Source: Vibrio neptunius
GTDB taxonomy: Bacteria; Pseudomonadota; Gammaproteobacteria; Enterobacterales; Vibrionaceae
Direction: 5' to 3'
Length of the DNA stretch: 64,000 nucleotides
Assembly (NCBI GenBank): GCA_019339365.1
Contig: CP079859.1
Span: forward strand, 124,001 to 188,000
Positions 53,264 through 63,751 of this stretch are shown here, piece after piece. The stretch's first letter is position 1. Each line of letters starts with the position of its first letter. The translations under genes and the position numbers were made by a program. The notes below the pieces were generated by a model. The model did no database searches and had not been told where the DNA came from. It saw nothing but the letters and a program-made list of their open reading frames with translations.

Positions 53264-53959
53264 TTAATCAGACAATAAACTAGGTCTTTCAATACACGAG
53301 TGCTCTTCATCTGCCAGCATGAGTAAATCTTCAACAATGACTCGATTGGTGCGCGTAGAACCGAGAAAAGCCACATAGTTATCCACTCCAGCTAAGCGAC
53401 TCACCACAAATGACGGAAGTGTCTGATTAAACTCCAATCGGGAATAACTCTGACCAGAACAAGTTTCAAACGTTGAACCATCCCAATAGCCTTGAATCAA
53501 CTCCTGACCTTTTTTATCCTGCCTTTTCGTTACTGTTGCCACAGTCACGGCATCATTCTTGTATCGCTCGAGTTCATCAGGCTTCACCGGAAACACTTTT
53601 CCATCTAGACGATACTGCTGATAAACCGCTTCGCCTTCCTTGTTAAAGCGAACATGCACACTGTATTTCACCAGCCCTTGTTCACCTTTCAATTGCTCAC
53701 CTTCACGAATCAACTCTCGAAGTTCTCCTTCAGCCCAGCGATAGTCTGTCTTATACCAGCCATAATCTCCAGCCGTGACATAATCTGCAGCCGTACTTGG
53801 AGACGCTAATTTTTCGGTATACCAGTACAGGCTTGTGGCATCACCCATGCTCTTTCCACCTGTGTAGCTAGTGAGTTGGGTTAAGTTGGATGTAGGGGCG
53901 TTGGAAGAACAACCAAGGATAAAAGAGGTGATTAGTGAAGAAAATAAACGTTTTTTCAT
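53264..53959 (-). CDS. DUF1481 lipoprotein (YjaH-like)
   Basis: 231 residues. The N-terminus MKKRLFSSLITSFILGCSS is a lipoprotein signal with the lipid-carrying cysteine at residue 17, so an outer-membrane or inner-membrane lipoprotein facing the periplasm. The rest matches DUF1481, of unknown function. ATG 53959 is chosen because it gives this signal; the frame is open 15 codons further. It follows hupA, as yjaH follows hupA in E. coli. Confidence 0.85.
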   Translation of the reverse strand: MKKRLFSSLITSFILGCSSNAPTSNLTQLTSYTGGKSMGDATSLYWYTEKLASPSTAADYVTAGDYGWYKTDYRWAEGELRELIREGEQLKGEQGLVKYSVHVRFNKEGEAVYQQYRLDGKVFPVKPDELERYKNDAVTVATVTKRQDKKGQELIQGYWDGSTFETCSGQSYSRLEFNQTLPSFVVSRLAGVDNYVAFLGSTRTNRVIVEDLLMLADEEHSCIERPSLLSD

Positions 53960-54004
53960 GACAGTGATGCGCCAAGACAGAAAACTACCTTGGCGCATTA
54001 TCAA

Positions 54005-54277
54005 TTATTTCACTGCGTCTTTCAGAGCTTTACCTGCAACAAATGCAGGAACGTTTGCAGCAGCAATTTGGATCTCAGCACCTGTTTTAGGGTTACGACC
54101 TGTACGAGCTGCACGGTGGTTTACTTTGAATGTACCAAAACCAATTAGTTGAACTTGGTCACCCTCTTTAAGTGCATCAGTTACACCATCAAGAGTTGCT
54201 TCAAGAGCAGCCTTAGCTTGTGCTTTAGATAGGTCTGCTTTCTCTGCGATAAAGTCGATTAATTGGGTCTTGTTCAT
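54005..54277 (-). CDS. hupA: DNA-binding protein HU-alpha
   Basis: 90 residues, the standard HU length. Helical dimer body ([22 protein letters not shown]) and two beta arms with [14 protein letters not shown], whose proline bends DNA. HU compacts the nucleoid and helps DnaA at the origin. ATG 54277 with AGGGAAACC upstream. Confidence 0.97.
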   Translation of the reverse strand: MNKTQLIDFIAEKADLSKAQAKAALEATLDGVTDALKEGDQVQLIGFGTFKVNHRAARTGRNPKTGAEIQIAAANVPAFVAGKALKDAVK

Positions 54278-54629
54278 TAGGTTTCCCTTCTCATATGTTA
54301 TCGAATTCATCTCACTCTAAATCATAAATGCCCCATCTGGCAAAGGTTTGTAAGCGATCTTTAGCTTTCATGACGTACTTTTAACCATAATATGAGTAAT
54401 AACTCACAATTTGTTACTTTCCTCTCCTATCCAGAGGCTTGTTTTTAATCATAATGAACCTTATTTATAGAACGTGGAAAGCCCATGAAGCCTGATATTG
54501 TGGGGCCTGAAGCGAATATAAAATACTCACACCAATAATGCCCAGGCATAGTAGCTCATTTAGCAATTGATATTTTTAATGGTTACATTGCAAAATTCGG
54601 TGGTGGTATAAACCTGATATAGGACATGT
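54278..54629. other. Divergent regulatory region of hupA and the CBS-domain membrane protein
   Basis: 352 bp. It must hold the hupA promoter (leftward) and that of the next gene (rightward). I see no perfect -10/-35 pair and no repeats. AT-rich around 54360-54470. TATAGGA (54618-54624) is the ribosome-binding site for the gene at 54630. Confidence 0.4.
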
Positions 54630-55730
54630 ATGTTACTGCTAACCATCTACGTCTCTGTTGCGATTGGCGTATCCTTTATCTGCTCGGTCCTCGAAGCAGT
54701 ACTTCTGAGTATTACTCCCAGTTATCTGGCACAACTGCGTCAGCAAGGGCATCCTGCTGCAGAAAAGTTATCAAAGTTAAAAGCAGATATCGATCGTCCA
54801 CTGGCGTCAATTCTGACTCTGAATACCATTGCTCACACCATAGGTGCGGCCAGTGCAGGTGCTCAAGCGGCTGTTGTTTTCGGAAGTGAGTGGCTGGGCG
54901 TATTCTCTGGCGTCTTGACGCTAGGTATTCTTGTGTTATCTGAGATTGTGCCAAAAACAATTGGTGCGACCTATTGGCGTAAACTGGCTCCTCTAGCGGC
55001 GGTGACCCTGCGTTGGATGGTATGGGCGCTAACACCGTTTGTGTGGTTCTCAGAGCAAATCACCAAACGCCTAGCAAGCGGTCATCAAGCGCCTAAGATG
55101 CGCGACGAATTATCAGCGATGGCTATCTTGGCTAAAGAGAGCGGTGAATTTGCGGAAGGTGAGACTAAGATCCTCACTAACCTTCTCGGTATTCAAGACG
55201 TGCCTGTTACTCAGGTCATGACACCACGCCCAGTTGTATTCCGTGTTGATGCTGAAATGAGTATTAATGAGTTTCTTTCTCAGCATAAAGACACACCGTT
55301 TTCTCGCCCGCTGGTTTACAGCCAATCCAAAGACAATATCATTGGCTTTGTTCACCGCTTAGAGATGTTTAAACTTCAGCAAGCGGGCTGTGGCGAAAAA
55401 CAACTAGGAGCCGTGATGCGTCCGGTTCACGTTTTACTGAACAACCTATCTCTGCCAAAAGCGTTTGAGCAGATGATGGCGAAACGCCTCCAGCTAGCAA
55501 TGGTTGTTGATGAATACGGCACCATACAGGGAATTCTGACACTGGAAGATATCTTCGAACATCTGGTTGGGGAAGAAATCGTCGATGAAGCCGATCGAGC
55601 CACTGACATGCAAGAGCTGGCGTTTGAGCGCTGGGAAAAATGGAAAGAGACGCATGGCGTAATCGAAAGTCGCGATGACGATGAAGATGATCAGGTTTCT
55701 GAACCACAAGCCAAGAAAGAAGACCACTAA
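54630..55730 (+). CDS. CNNM/CorC-like membrane protein with CBS pair
   Basis: 366 residues. N-terminal DUF21/CNNM membrane domain with about four helices (1-150, including LSEIVPKTIGATY), then a CBS pair (about 190-315, VMTPRP start and VVDEYGTIQGILTLEDI), and an acidic C-terminal tail. It lacks the CorC_HlyC transporter-associated domain found in longer relatives. Relatives are implicated in Mg2+/Co2+ transport or resistance; the role here is inferred. ATG 54630 chosen over ATG in another frame. Confidence 0.85.
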   Translation: MLLLTIYVSVAIGVSFICSVLEAVLLSITPSYLAQLRQQGHPAAEKLSKLKADIDRPLASILTLNTIAHTIGAASAGAQAAVVFGSEWLGVFSGVLTLGILVLSEIVPKTIGATYWRKLAPLAAVTLRWMVWALTPFVWFSEQITKRLASGHQAPKMRDELSAMAILAKESGEFAEGETKILTNLLGIQDVPVTQVMTPRPVVFRVDAEMSINEFLSQHKDTPFSRPLVYSQSKDNIIGFVHRLEMFKLQQAGCGEKQLGAVMRPVHVLLNNLSLPKAFEQMMAKRLQLAMVVDEYGTIQGILTLEDIFEHLVGEEIVDEADRATDMQELAFERWEKWKETHGVIESRDDDEDDQVSEPQAKKEDH

Positions 55731-55746
55731 TCTAATCGGGAGTCTC

Positions 55747-55772
55747 TATGACTCCCGTTTTTCATTAAAGAC
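55747..55772 (+). terminator. Terminator between the CBS-domain gene and yjaG
   Basis: CGGGAGTC and GACTCCCG pair around TCTAT, followed by TTTTT. Serves the rightward gene; the convergent yjaG ends 20 bp later. Confidence 0.9.
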
Positions 55773-56352
55773 TAACACCAATATTGCTGATGCCATCTTC
55801 TCTCAGCTCAAAGCGAAGATCTTTAATCAGTTCAATGTCTCGTTCTTGAGCATCTTTCAATGGACGGAAAATAGCCCATTGCACATCCCACTCTTCACAA
55901 ACCGCTTCATTGTCTTTCTGATTACCATTGGTGACCTCGAGACCGGTTTGCGCTTCTTCTAGCTGAGCAACCGTCTGTACCGACTGTTGACTGACTTTTT
56001 GCATGCTTTCAAATAAGTCATCGCGATCTAACAAGCCATGTAGCAATGTAGACAAACCAATACAGGCATCAATCGCGGGGTAAACACCATAAAAATCAAA
56101 ATCCTCAGAACTTGGAATAATCTCTTCTAACTTCTCCAACTGGCGCTCATAATTAACCTTGGCACTCTTGACTGTCAGCTGCTCCCAAATGCTATCCAGA
56201 ATATCGCGATAAATACGTGGCTCTGCAAATTCCGTACTGTCACAAAACATCGCATAATTTGGGTACATACGTTCACACAGACACGCCATAAAGGTGATCT
56301 GCTTCCAAGGTTCTAACTTCTCAAGGCGAAGTTGAAGAGGGTTCTGTAGCAT
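55765..56352 (-). CDS. yjaG: DUF416 family protein YjaG
   Basis: 195 residues of a DUF416 protein, all-helical, without known function. Typical start MLQNPLQLRLEKLEPWKQITFMACLCERMYPNY is recognisable in two parts, and DFYGVYPAIDACIGL is conserved. Its proximity to hupA is conserved with E. coli. No motif points to an enzymatic role. Confidence 0.85.
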   Translation of the reverse strand: MLQNPLQLRLEKLEPWKQITFMACLCERMYPNYAMFCDSTEFAEPRIYRDILDSIWEQLTVKSAKVNYERQLEKLEEIIPSSEDFDFYGVYPAIDACIGLSTLLHGLLDRDDLFESMQKVSQQSVQTVAQLEEAQTGLEVTNGNQKDNEAVCEEWDVQWAIFRPLKDAQERDIELIKDLRFELREDGISNIGVSL

Positions 56353-56422
56353 AAGGACTCATTGGTTCAGAAAAAGACAGCGGAAGTGTACTTGATAACC
56401 ATAGTGGAAAAAAGCGAAGCCG

Positions 56423-57343
56423 ATGAACAATTTCACCAACAAAGTTTATTTACTGACTGAGCATAACGAAACTTACCAGCAGCAACTCGACAAGCTGCGT
56501 TTACCGGATCTCGAGATCACTGAGAATCCACAAGGTGCTAATATTTTACTGGCCTCTCCACCACTGGCCGTCAAGCGGCTTAATGAATTTCCTAACGTCG
56601 AGTGGATGCAATCGGTTTATGCTGGTGTCGATGCTCTCACCAGCGACACCCCGAACTTTCTGCTGACCAATGTGAAGGGAATATTTGGTCAGCAAATCTC
56701 GGAATACGTTCTCGGTTACTTGATACAACATCATCGCCACTTTTTACATTACCAAGAAAGTCAGAGTCAGTCAAAATGGGAACCCAAACCCTATCAGTCT
56801 CTGCGTTCACTCACGTTATTAATATTGGGGACAGGCTCGATAGGGAGTCATCTCGCCAAAACGGCTCAAGCATTTGGCATAAAAGTGGTCGGCATTAACC
56901 GAAGCGGTATTCCGACCATGCACTCCCCTTTTGACGAGACTTACCATATTCAGGAGCTAGCGAGTGTCCTAAGCCGAGTCGATGTGGTCGTTAACACGCT
57001 GCCCAGTACCAAAGAAACGCATCATCTACTTAATCATCAGTCTCTCAGTCACTGCCAATCCGCCCTACTGTTCAATGTGGGACGAGGGGATGTGGTGTGT
57101 GAGACAGGTTTACTTGCCGCGATAGAGGCTCAAGCCATTGCCCATGCCTTTCTTGATGTGTTTGAACACGAGCCACTGGAAACCAATCACCCATTCTGGC
57201 ACCACCCTGCAATAACGATCACGCCGCATATCGCTGCTCTCAGCTTCCCTGACCAAGTCGTAGAGATCTTTGCTGACAACTATCATCGCTGGCGAGATGG
57301 ATTCTCACTACTCAATCAAGTCGACCTCGATAAAGGTTACTGA
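56423..57343 (+). CDS. D-2-hydroxyacid dehydrogenase
   Basis: 306 residues, NAD(P)-dependent. GTGSIGSHLAKTA Rossmann motif near residue 138, catalytic Arg in NVGRGDVV (near 218-225), Glu in FEHEPLE and His in ITPHIAAL (near 275). Closest in form to GhrA-type glyoxylate/hydroxypyruvate reductases, but substrate is not fixed by these motifs. The stop overlaps the next start (TGATG), so it is an operon with the glycosylase-like gene. Confidence 0.88.
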   Translation: MNNFTNKVYLLTEHNETYQQQLDKLRLPDLEITENPQGANILLASPPLAVKRLNEFPNVEWMQSVYAGVDALTSDTPNFLLTNVKGIFGQQISEYVLGYLIQHHRHFLHYQESQSQSKWEPKPYQSLRSLTLLILGTGSIGSHLAKTAQAFGIKVVGINRSGIPTMHSPFDETYHIQELASVLSRVDVVVNTLPSTKETHHLLNHQSLSHCQSALLFNVGRGDVVCETGLLAAIEAQAIAHAFLDVFEHEPLETNHPFWHHPAITITPHIAALSFPDQVVEIFADNYHRWRDGFSLLNQVDLDKGY

Positions 57344-57924
57344 TGCTAGAAGATCTACTCCAACAAATTCGCCAATGTCGGCTGTGCGAGCCATATTTAC
57401 CTCTGGGAGCCAATCCCATTATTCAGGCGAATAAAGAAGCCAAGCTATTGATCATCGGGCAAGCGCCAGGGACCCGAGTGCACAAAACATCCATTCCCTG
57501 GAATGATCCGAGCGGTGACAGATTAAGACAATGGCTTGAGCTTGATAAAACAGCATTTTATGATGCAAGCAAAATAGCCATCATGCCCATGGGGCTTTGT
57601 TATCCCGGCAAAGGTAAAAGCGGCGATCTCCCTCCACGAAAAGAATGTGCACCGCAATGGCACAGTCAAGTACTCGAACAACTGCCTAACATTGGTATGA
57701 CGCTGTTGGTAGGCCAGTACGCACAAAACTATTATCTGCAAAACAAACCCAAAACACTCACCGAAACTGTCAGAGCGTGGCAGCAGTGGGCACCTCACTA
57801 TTTACCTCTACCTCACCCTTCTCCAAGAAATACTTTGTGGTTGAAGCGTAACCCTTGGTTCGAAGCCGAAGTGGTGCCTTTTATTCGCGAATACGTGCAT
57901 GCTCATATAGGGATTGGACGATAA
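57343..57924 (+). CDS. Uracil-DNA glycosylase superfamily protein
   Basis: 193 residues. Motif 1 (IIGQAPGTRVHKT, near 37-49) and motif 2 (PHPSPRN, near 161-167) belong to the UDG fold. N-terminal CRLC (residues 12-15) could be half of an Fe-S or zinc site, but the four-cysteine pattern of family 4 enzymes is not complete. Activity on uracil is unproved. Coupled to the upstream dehydrogenase. Confidence 0.85.
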   Translation: MLEDLLQQIRQCRLCEPYLPLGANPIIQANKEAKLLIIGQAPGTRVHKTSIPWNDPSGDRLRQWLELDKTAFYDASKIAIMPMGLCYPGKGKSGDLPPRKECAPQWHSQVLEQLPNIGMTLLVGQYAQNYYLQNKPKTLTETVRAWQQWAPHYLPLPHPSPRNTLWLKRNPWFEAEVVPFIREYVHAHIGIGR

Positions 57925-58013
57925 ACGAGTTTTGAATTCGCTCGAATTTCTGTAATAAAATTTCAACAAATATAGAAAAAATGACCACGTTATATCAGTT
58001 GCATTGATTTGCA

Positions 58014-58071
58014 CAATATTTGCAATCTTAGCCTACAGCATTTGACTCACAGCGATATTTTTCGCTAGATT
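58014..58071 (+). promoter_or_regulatory. ppc promoter and shared upstream element
   Basis: -35 TTGACT (58042-58047), 18-bp spacer, -10 TAGATT (58066-58071). Three bases before the -35 ends an element at 58014-58038 (CAATATTTG, then ATCTTAGCCTACAG) that also stands just before the gpmM -35. Its position suits an activator site or UP element. The distance to the ppc ATG is 85 bp. Confidence 0.55.
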
Positions 58072-58123
58072 GTCTACTTAACAAGGAACAATGGATGTAA
58101 TTTTTTTACAAGGCAGGATGACA

Positions 58124-60756
58124 ATGAACGAGAAATACTCTGCACTCAGAAGCAATGTGAGCATGTTAGGACACTTGCTCGGCAACACCATTAAGGACGC
58201 CCATGGTGATGCACTTCTGGAAAAAGTAGAAACGATTCGTAAGCTTTCTAAATCTGCGCTTTCTGGCAATCAATCCGATCGCGAAAGCTTGATTGAGGAA
58301 ATCAAAAGCCTACCCGATGAGCAACTGACGCCTGTTGCCCATGCTTTCAACCAATTCCTCAACCTGACGAACATGGCGGAGCAGTACCACACTATTTCAC
58401 GTCATTGCGATGCGCATGTCTGCGAACCAGACGCCATTAACAACCTGTTTTCCAAACTTAGCCAAAACGACATAAGTAAGCTCGATACTGCTCAAGCGGT
58501 GCGAGATCTCAACATTGAATTAGTGCTTACTGCACACCCAACCGAGATCACTCGACGCACCATGATCAACAAGCTGGTCAAAATTAATAAATGCTTGTCG
58601 AAACTAGAGTTAAACGACCTTTCAGCCAAAGAACGTCAGAAGACAGAACGCCGCCTCGAACAATTGATTGCCCAAGGCTGGCACTCTGACACCATTCGTC
58701 AGCAGCGCCCAACTCCTCTTGATGAAGCAAAGTGGGGCTTTGCGGTCGTCGAGAACTCTCTATGGGAAGCGGTGCCTGACTTCTTACGCGAATTGGACGG
58801 TCGTCTGCGTGGCTATCTTGAAGAGGGCCTGCCTATTGATGCTCGCCCCGTGCATTTCTCGTCTTGGATGGGGGAGACCGCGATGGTAACCCATTTGTCA
58901 CCCACACCATTACCCGTGAAGTCATGTTACTGTCACGCTGGAAAGCCGCAGATCTGTACCTCAATGATATCAATGAGCTAGTCAGTGAGCTGTCGATGAC
59001 TCGTTGCAATGACGCGGTACGCTCGCTTGCGGGAGAGGATGAACACGAACCTTACCGTGCGGTACTAAAACAACTGCGTGCCTTGCTGACGGAAACCAAA
59101 GAAATACTGGATGCCAAAGTAAACGGTCAGAAGCTGGCAGTGAAAGCACCTCTGCAGCGAGTCGAGCAGCTATGGGAACCACTTTATGCTTGTTACCAAT
59201 CTCTTCATGAGTGCGGTATGGGTATCATCGCGGATGGTTCACTACTAGACACACTGCGCCGAATCAAAGCCTTTGGCGTTCACCTTGTTCGTCTCGATAT
59301 TCGTCAGGAAAGCACTCGCCACTCTGATGCTTTATCTGAACTCACTCGCTACCTTGGCATTGGTGATTACAACCAGTGGAGCGAACAGGACAAAGTTGCT
59401 TTTTTAACTAATGAGCTAGCCTCCAAACGCCCACTTCTCCCACGTGACTGGCAGCCATCAGAGCAGGTCAAAGAAGTTCTTGATACCTGTAAGATTGTCG
59501 CAGCTCAACCACGAGAAGCCTTTGGCGCTTATGTGATTTCCATGGCACGTACGGCTTCAGATGTATTAGCCGTACACCTACTACTTCAAGAAGCCGGCTG
59601 CCCGTATCGGATGGATGTATGTCCCCTATTTGAAACCTTGGATGATCTGAATAATGCCGAATCTGTAGTTAAACAGTTAATGGGAATTGACCTCTACCGA
59701 GGTTTTATTCAGAACCACCAAATGGTGATGATCGGTTACTCTGACTCAGCAAAAGATGCTGGCGTGATGTCTGCTGGCTGGGCTCAGTATCATGCGATGG
59801 AAGCACTGGTCAAAGTCGCTGAAGATGAAGGGGTTGAATTGACACTATTCCATGGCCGAGGCGGCACTATTGGTCGAGGCGGTGCACCTGCTCATGCCGC
59901 TCTTTTGTCTCAACCACCGAAGAGCTTAAAAGGCGGCCTCCGAGTAACAGAACAAGGAGAAATGATCCGTTTCAAATTGGGTTTACCTGAGGTTGCCGTT
60001 AATAGCTTCAACTTGTATGCCAGTGCGATTTTGGAAGCTAACTTACTGCCACCACCGGAACCGAAACAGGAATGGCGTGATTTGATGAATGTTCTTTCAG
60101 AAGTCAGCTGTGAAGCGTATCGAAGCGTCGTTCGTGGTGAACCTGACTTTGTTCCATATTTCCGTCAGGCAACGCCAGAATTAGAGCTAGGTAAACTACC
60201 TCTTGGCTCTCGCCCAGCGAAGCGCAACCCTAAAGGTGGGGTCGAGAGCTTGCGTGCGATCCCATGGATCTTCTCTTGGAGCCAAAACCGCTTGGTACTG
60301 CCAGCATGGTTAGGTGCAGGTGAAGCGATTCAATACTCGATCGATAAAGGTCATCAAGCCCTGCTTGAGGAGATGTGTCGCGAGTGGCCATTCTTTTCTA
60401 CCCGGCTCGGCATGCTCGAAATGGTGTACACAAAATGTAACCTCGAGATCTCACGTTACTATGATGAACGCTTAGCTGATCCTAAACTGCTTCCTCTAGG
60501 CGATAAGCTGCGAGCACAGCTTCAGCAAGATATCAAAGCGGTGCTCAACGTTGAAAATAATGAGAACCTGATGCAAAGTGACCCGTGGGGCCAAGAGTCT
60601 ATTCGCCTACGTAACATTTACGTCGAACCATTGAACATGCTGCAGGCTGAACTGCTTTATCGTACTCGTCAGAACGATACTGCATCACCTGAGCTAGAGG
60701 AAGCACTGATGGTGACTATCGCTGGTATTGCCGCAGGGATGAGAAACACCGGTTAA
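58124..60756 (+). pseudogene. ppc: Phosphoenolpyruvate carboxylase, frameshifted
   Basis: One added base restores an 877-residue enzyme that makes oxaloacetate from PEP and bicarbonate. The catalytic segments are [12 protein letters not shown] (near 138-149), [11 protein letters not shown] (at the break), [10 protein letters not shown] (near 545) and [12 protein letters not shown] (near 580). The break is in the G-run at 58870-58874: with six Gs, FSSWM continues as [12 protein letters not shown]. Upstream frame ends at 58981; downstream frame is open from 58864. ATG 58124 ([12 protein letters not shown]) is the family start. A homopolymer error is likely. Confidence 0.92.
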
Positions 60757-60777
60757 ACTTGTAACCAAATATGAAAT

Positions 60778-60802
60778 AGGCTGTCAGATTCGACAGCCTT
60801 TT
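60778..60802 (+). terminator. Terminator after ppc
   Basis: AGGCTGTC and GACAGCCT pair around AGATTC, followed by TTTCTAT. Confidence 0.88.
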
Positions 60803-61153
60803 CTATATCTGATTCTAAAAACATCAAATCATTCAGCATCATCAAAATGAAAAATAGGTCTAATTACAAAAAAACAGAATAATTAACCAAAATATTTAAT
60901 TATTGAGAAAATTATCAGTTTTTTGATTTATTTTACCCTTCTATTCTACTTTATGCTTATTATTTAGATATACTAATGCTCCCTAGCGGTAAACAATAAC
61001 ATCAACATATCGCTCTAGGTGATAAAACGGCTTTTAAGGTGACATGGCCAACTTTGTTGGCGCTGCTTAAAAATTCACTGATGACAAGTGCCACAGAAGC
61101 ACAACAGTAACTAAGCAGTTGTTAGTAGTTATTTGACCATTTGGATTGAAGAC
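60803..61153. other. Regulatory region upstream of aphA
   Basis: About 350 bp, very AT-rich, without a gene. It holds a LuxR/HapR-type box (60901-60920) and a TATACT hexamer (60968-60973) that may be a -10 element, but no good -35 lies 17 bp before it. A long leader for aphA mRNA is expected here, since in vibrios Qrr small RNAs act on it; I could not identify the pairing region by eye. Confidence 0.5.
60901..60920. promoter_or_regulatory. LuxR/HapR-type binding site upstream of aphA
   Basis: TATTGAGAAAATTATCAGTT matches 16 of 20 bases of the palindromic LuxR/OpaR/SmcR consensus (TATTGATAAATTTATCAATA). LuxR-type regulators repress aphA at high cell density in several vibrios. Confidence 0.6.
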
Positions 61154-61693
61154 ATGTCATTACCACACGTTATCCTGACAGTTCTGAGCACACGCGACGC
61201 AACTGGATATGATATCACCAAAGAATTTTCTGCCACTATTGGCTACTTTTGGAAAGCAAGCCACCAACAAGTCTATCGCGAGCTCAATAAAATGGCTCAA
61301 AATGAGTTGGTTACCTGCGTTCTAGAACCTCAAGAAGGTAAACCAGACCGTAAAGTATATTCCATCACAGACTCTGGTCGCGTCGCACTGGGCGAATGGT
61401 TTGATCAACCAACAGCACATCCGACCGTTCGTGATGAATTCTGTGCGAAATTGATGGCTTGTGCTGTTCAACCTTCCGCACCTTACCGTGAACAACTCGC
61501 TGAACTTGTAGAAGAATCGCGCAAGTTGGTTGCTCACTATCAGGAAATAGAGAACGCGTATTATTCGACGCCCTCTACCCTGGACAAACAACAGCGTTTA
61601 GAACGTTTAACACTCCGTCGTAATCTACTAGTCCGCCAAGCGTGGGTAGAATGGGCTGATGAAGTACTCCATGAATTATCCTCTCTAGGCTAA
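61154..61693 (+). CDS. aphA: Quorum-sensing low-density regulator AphA (PadR family)
   Basis: 179 residues. PadR-type N-terminal winged helix (MSLPHVILTVLSTRDATGYD) and an antiparallel coiled-coil dimerisation tail (about 110-179). AphA is the master regulator of vibrios at low cell density, opposed to LuxR/HapR. The start at ATG 61154 follows the family; an in-frame TTG-type extension seven codons upstream is not used. The divergence of the sequence from V. cholerae AphA is small over the DNA-binding part, which supports the identification. Confidence 0.95.
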   Translation: MSLPHVILTVLSTRDATGYDITKEFSATIGYFWKASHQQVYRELNKMAQNELVTCVLEPQEGKPDRKVYSITDSGRVALGEWFDQPTAHPTVRDEFCAKLMACAVQPSAPYREQLAELVEESRKLVAHYQEIENAYYSTPSTLDKQQRLERLTLRRNLLVRQAWVEWADEVLHELSSLG

Positions 61694-61702
61694 CGGTACA
61701 AA

Positions 61703-61735
61703 AAAGGGTTGAAGCCAATGCTTCACCCTTTTATT
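61703..61735. terminator. Bidirectional terminator between aphA and cysE
   Basis: AAAAGGGT(T)GAAGC and GCTTCACCCTTTT pair around CAAT with a T-run on each side, suiting the two convergent genes. Confidence 0.88.
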
Positions 61736-61755
61736 TTCCTTACCGAGCAGCTTAG

Positions 61756-62577
61756 TTAAATACCATCACCACCAATAAAGCTCTGTGAGCGACCGTTGAA
61801 CTGCTGGTCCATATCCAATGAAGGCTTATCTGTTTTAGGTCGACCTACAATCTTAGCAGGCACGCCCGCGACGGTGGTATGAGCGGGTACTGGTTGTAAA
61901 ACAACAGAACAAGACCCGATCTTCGCACCTTGACCCACCTCAATATTACCAAGGATCTTAGCACCAGCACCGATCATCACACCTTCACGGATCTTCGGGT
62001 GTCGGTCGCCACATTCCTTACCTGTACCACCTAACGTGACGTCTTGCAGAATCGAGACGTCATTTTCCACAATTGCTGTTTCTCCAATCACAATACCTGT
62101 TGCATGGTCTAGCATGATACCGTGGCCAATTTTTGCTGCTGGATGAATATCCACTTGGCACGCTACCGAAATTTGATTTTGCAGGTAAGTGGCCAGCGCA
62201 ATGCGTCCTTGGCGCCATAGCCAGTTCGCCACGCGATAACCTTGCAAAGCATGATAACCTTTCAAGTACAGCAAAGGCATTGAGTACATGGAAACCGCAG
62301 GATCTCGATTCACTGTGGCACAGATATCACAAGCCGCTGCCTCTGTGATCGAATGTTCTGCGTTAAACGCTTCTTCCACCACTTCACGAACCGCCATCGC
62401 GGGCATAGACACTGTATTAAGCTTGTTGGCCAAAATATAGCTAAGTGCAGCGGCTAGGCTTTCATGCTTGATGATCGTCGCATGATAAAAGCTTGCTAGC
62501 ATCGGCTCTTGTTCTGAGAGCTCTCGAGCTTCTCGAACGATGGCTTGCCATACTTTCTGTTTTTCACAATGTTTCAT
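61756..62577 (-). CDS. cysE: Serine O-acetyltransferase
   Basis: 273 residues; first step of cysteine synthesis. N-terminal helical trimer-contact domain (about 1-135), then a left-handed beta-helix with hexapeptide repeats and the catalytic DHATGIVIGETA near 157-168. The C-terminal residue is Ile, required for binding to CysK in the cysteine synthase complex. It lies 59 bp after gpsA, in the secB-gpsA-cysE order typical of gammaproteobacteria. Confidence 0.97.
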   Translation of the reverse strand: MKHCEKQKVWQAIVREARELSEQEPMLASFYHATIIKHESLAAALSYILANKLNTVSMPAMAVREVVEEAFNAEHSITEAAACDICATVNRDPAVSMYSMPLLYLKGYHALQGYRVANWLWRQGRIALATYLQNQISVACQVDIHPAAKIGHGIMLDHATGIVIGETAIVENDVSILQDVTLGGTGKECGDRHPKIREGVMIGAGAKILGNIEVGQGAKIGSCSVVLQPVPAHTTVAGVPAKIVGRPKTDKPSLDMDQQFNGRSQSFIGGDGI

Positions 62578-62636
62578 TTCTCAACCCTTCACCTAAGCCT
62601 GCTTAAGTGTTGTTTGCCTTCCATGTCTCTGGACGC

Positions 62637-63671
62637 TTACGCTTCCGATTTCTTATCACGAGCAAGCAAATCTTTTGCTGCAATATGTGCATCTTTTCCT
62701 TGATACAACACTTGATAAATTTGGTCAACAATTGGCATCTCGACTCCCATGCGCTGTGACAGTAGCCAAACTTCTTTAGTGTTGCGATAACCTTCAACGA
62801 CCTGTCCAATCTCATCCTGAGCCGTATCTACATCTTTACCTTGCCCTAGAGCCAGGCCAAATCGACGGTTACGTGATTGGTTATCTGTACAAGTCAGAAC
62901 CAGATCGCCCAGCCCAGCCATACCCATAAAGGTTTCTGGCTGAGCGCCTAATGCAGCACCAAGACGCGTCATTTCTGCGAGGCCACGAGTAATAAGAGCT
63001 GTTCTAGCGTTAGCTCCAAAGCCAATACCGTCTGACATTCCTGCACCGATCGCAATCACATTCTTAACCGCTCCACCTAACTGCATACCTGTAAAATCAC
63101 TGTTGGCATAAACACGAAACGTCTTGCTGCAATGAATTTTCTCCTGCAGTTCAGAAACAAAACTCTCATCAGGAGACGCGACTGAAATCGCCGTAGGCAT
63201 ACCTAGCGCTAGCTCCTTGGCAAACGTAGGCCCTGATAGCACAGCTAAAGAGTACTCTTCACCTAACGCTTCTATAGCCACATCTTTCAGTAGGCGCCCT
63301 GTCTCTGGCTCAAGACCTTTCGTTGCCCAGCAAATACGTGTGTCTGCTCTTAGGTGAGGTTTAATGTTGTTAAGCACGATGCCAAACACATGACTCGGTA
63401 CCACAACCAGTAAATCACGACTTGCCTGGACCGCTTTTTCTAGATCTGACTCAACGATCAGTGATTGTGGAAAATCAATACCCGGTAAGAATTCGTGATT
63501 CGCTCTATCTGACTGCAAACGTGCCATATGCTCAGGGTCATGGCCCCAAAGCACCACATTCGCGCCATTTCTCGCCAGTGAAATAGCCAGAGAGGTACCG
63601 TATGAGCCAGCACCAAGCACCGTCATAGCAATTGCTTTCCCGTAGCCGTTTTGAAAGTCTGAGTCCGTCAT
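62637..63671 (-). CDS. gpsA: Glycerol-3-phosphate dehydrogenase [NAD(P)+]
   Basis: 344 residues; supplies sn-glycerol-3-phosphate for phospholipid synthesis from dihydroxyacetone phosphate. [19 protein letters not shown]ossmann motif near 18-36, LSGPTFAKE near 145, catalytic lysine in [11 protein letters not shown] near 200. ATG 63671 gives a start slightly longer than E. coli GpsA. It is followed by cysE and preceded by secB. Confidence 0.96.
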   Translation of the reverse strand: MTDSDFQNGYGKAIAMTVLGAGSYGTSLAISLARNGANVVLWGHDPEHMARLQSDRANHEFLPGIDFPQSLIVESDLEKAVQASRDLLVVVPSHVFGIVLNNIKPHLRADTRICWATKGLEPETGRLLKDVAIEALGEEYSLAVLSGPTFAKELALGMPTAISVASPDESFVSELQEKIHCSKTFRVYANSDFTGMQLGGAVKNVIAIGAGMSDGIGFGANARTALITRGLAEMTRLGAALGAQPETFMGMAGLGDLVLTCTDNQSRNRRFGLALGQGKDVDTAQDEIGQVVEGYRNTKEVWLLSQRMGVEMPIVDQIYQVLYQGKDAHIAAKDLLARDKKSEA

Positions 63672-63751
63672 TAATCCGTCCGATCGTATTAAAAGTTTGG
63701 AAGTTGGAGCTTCGATTGATTTCGATGTAAGGCACTATTGTAGGCAATAAA

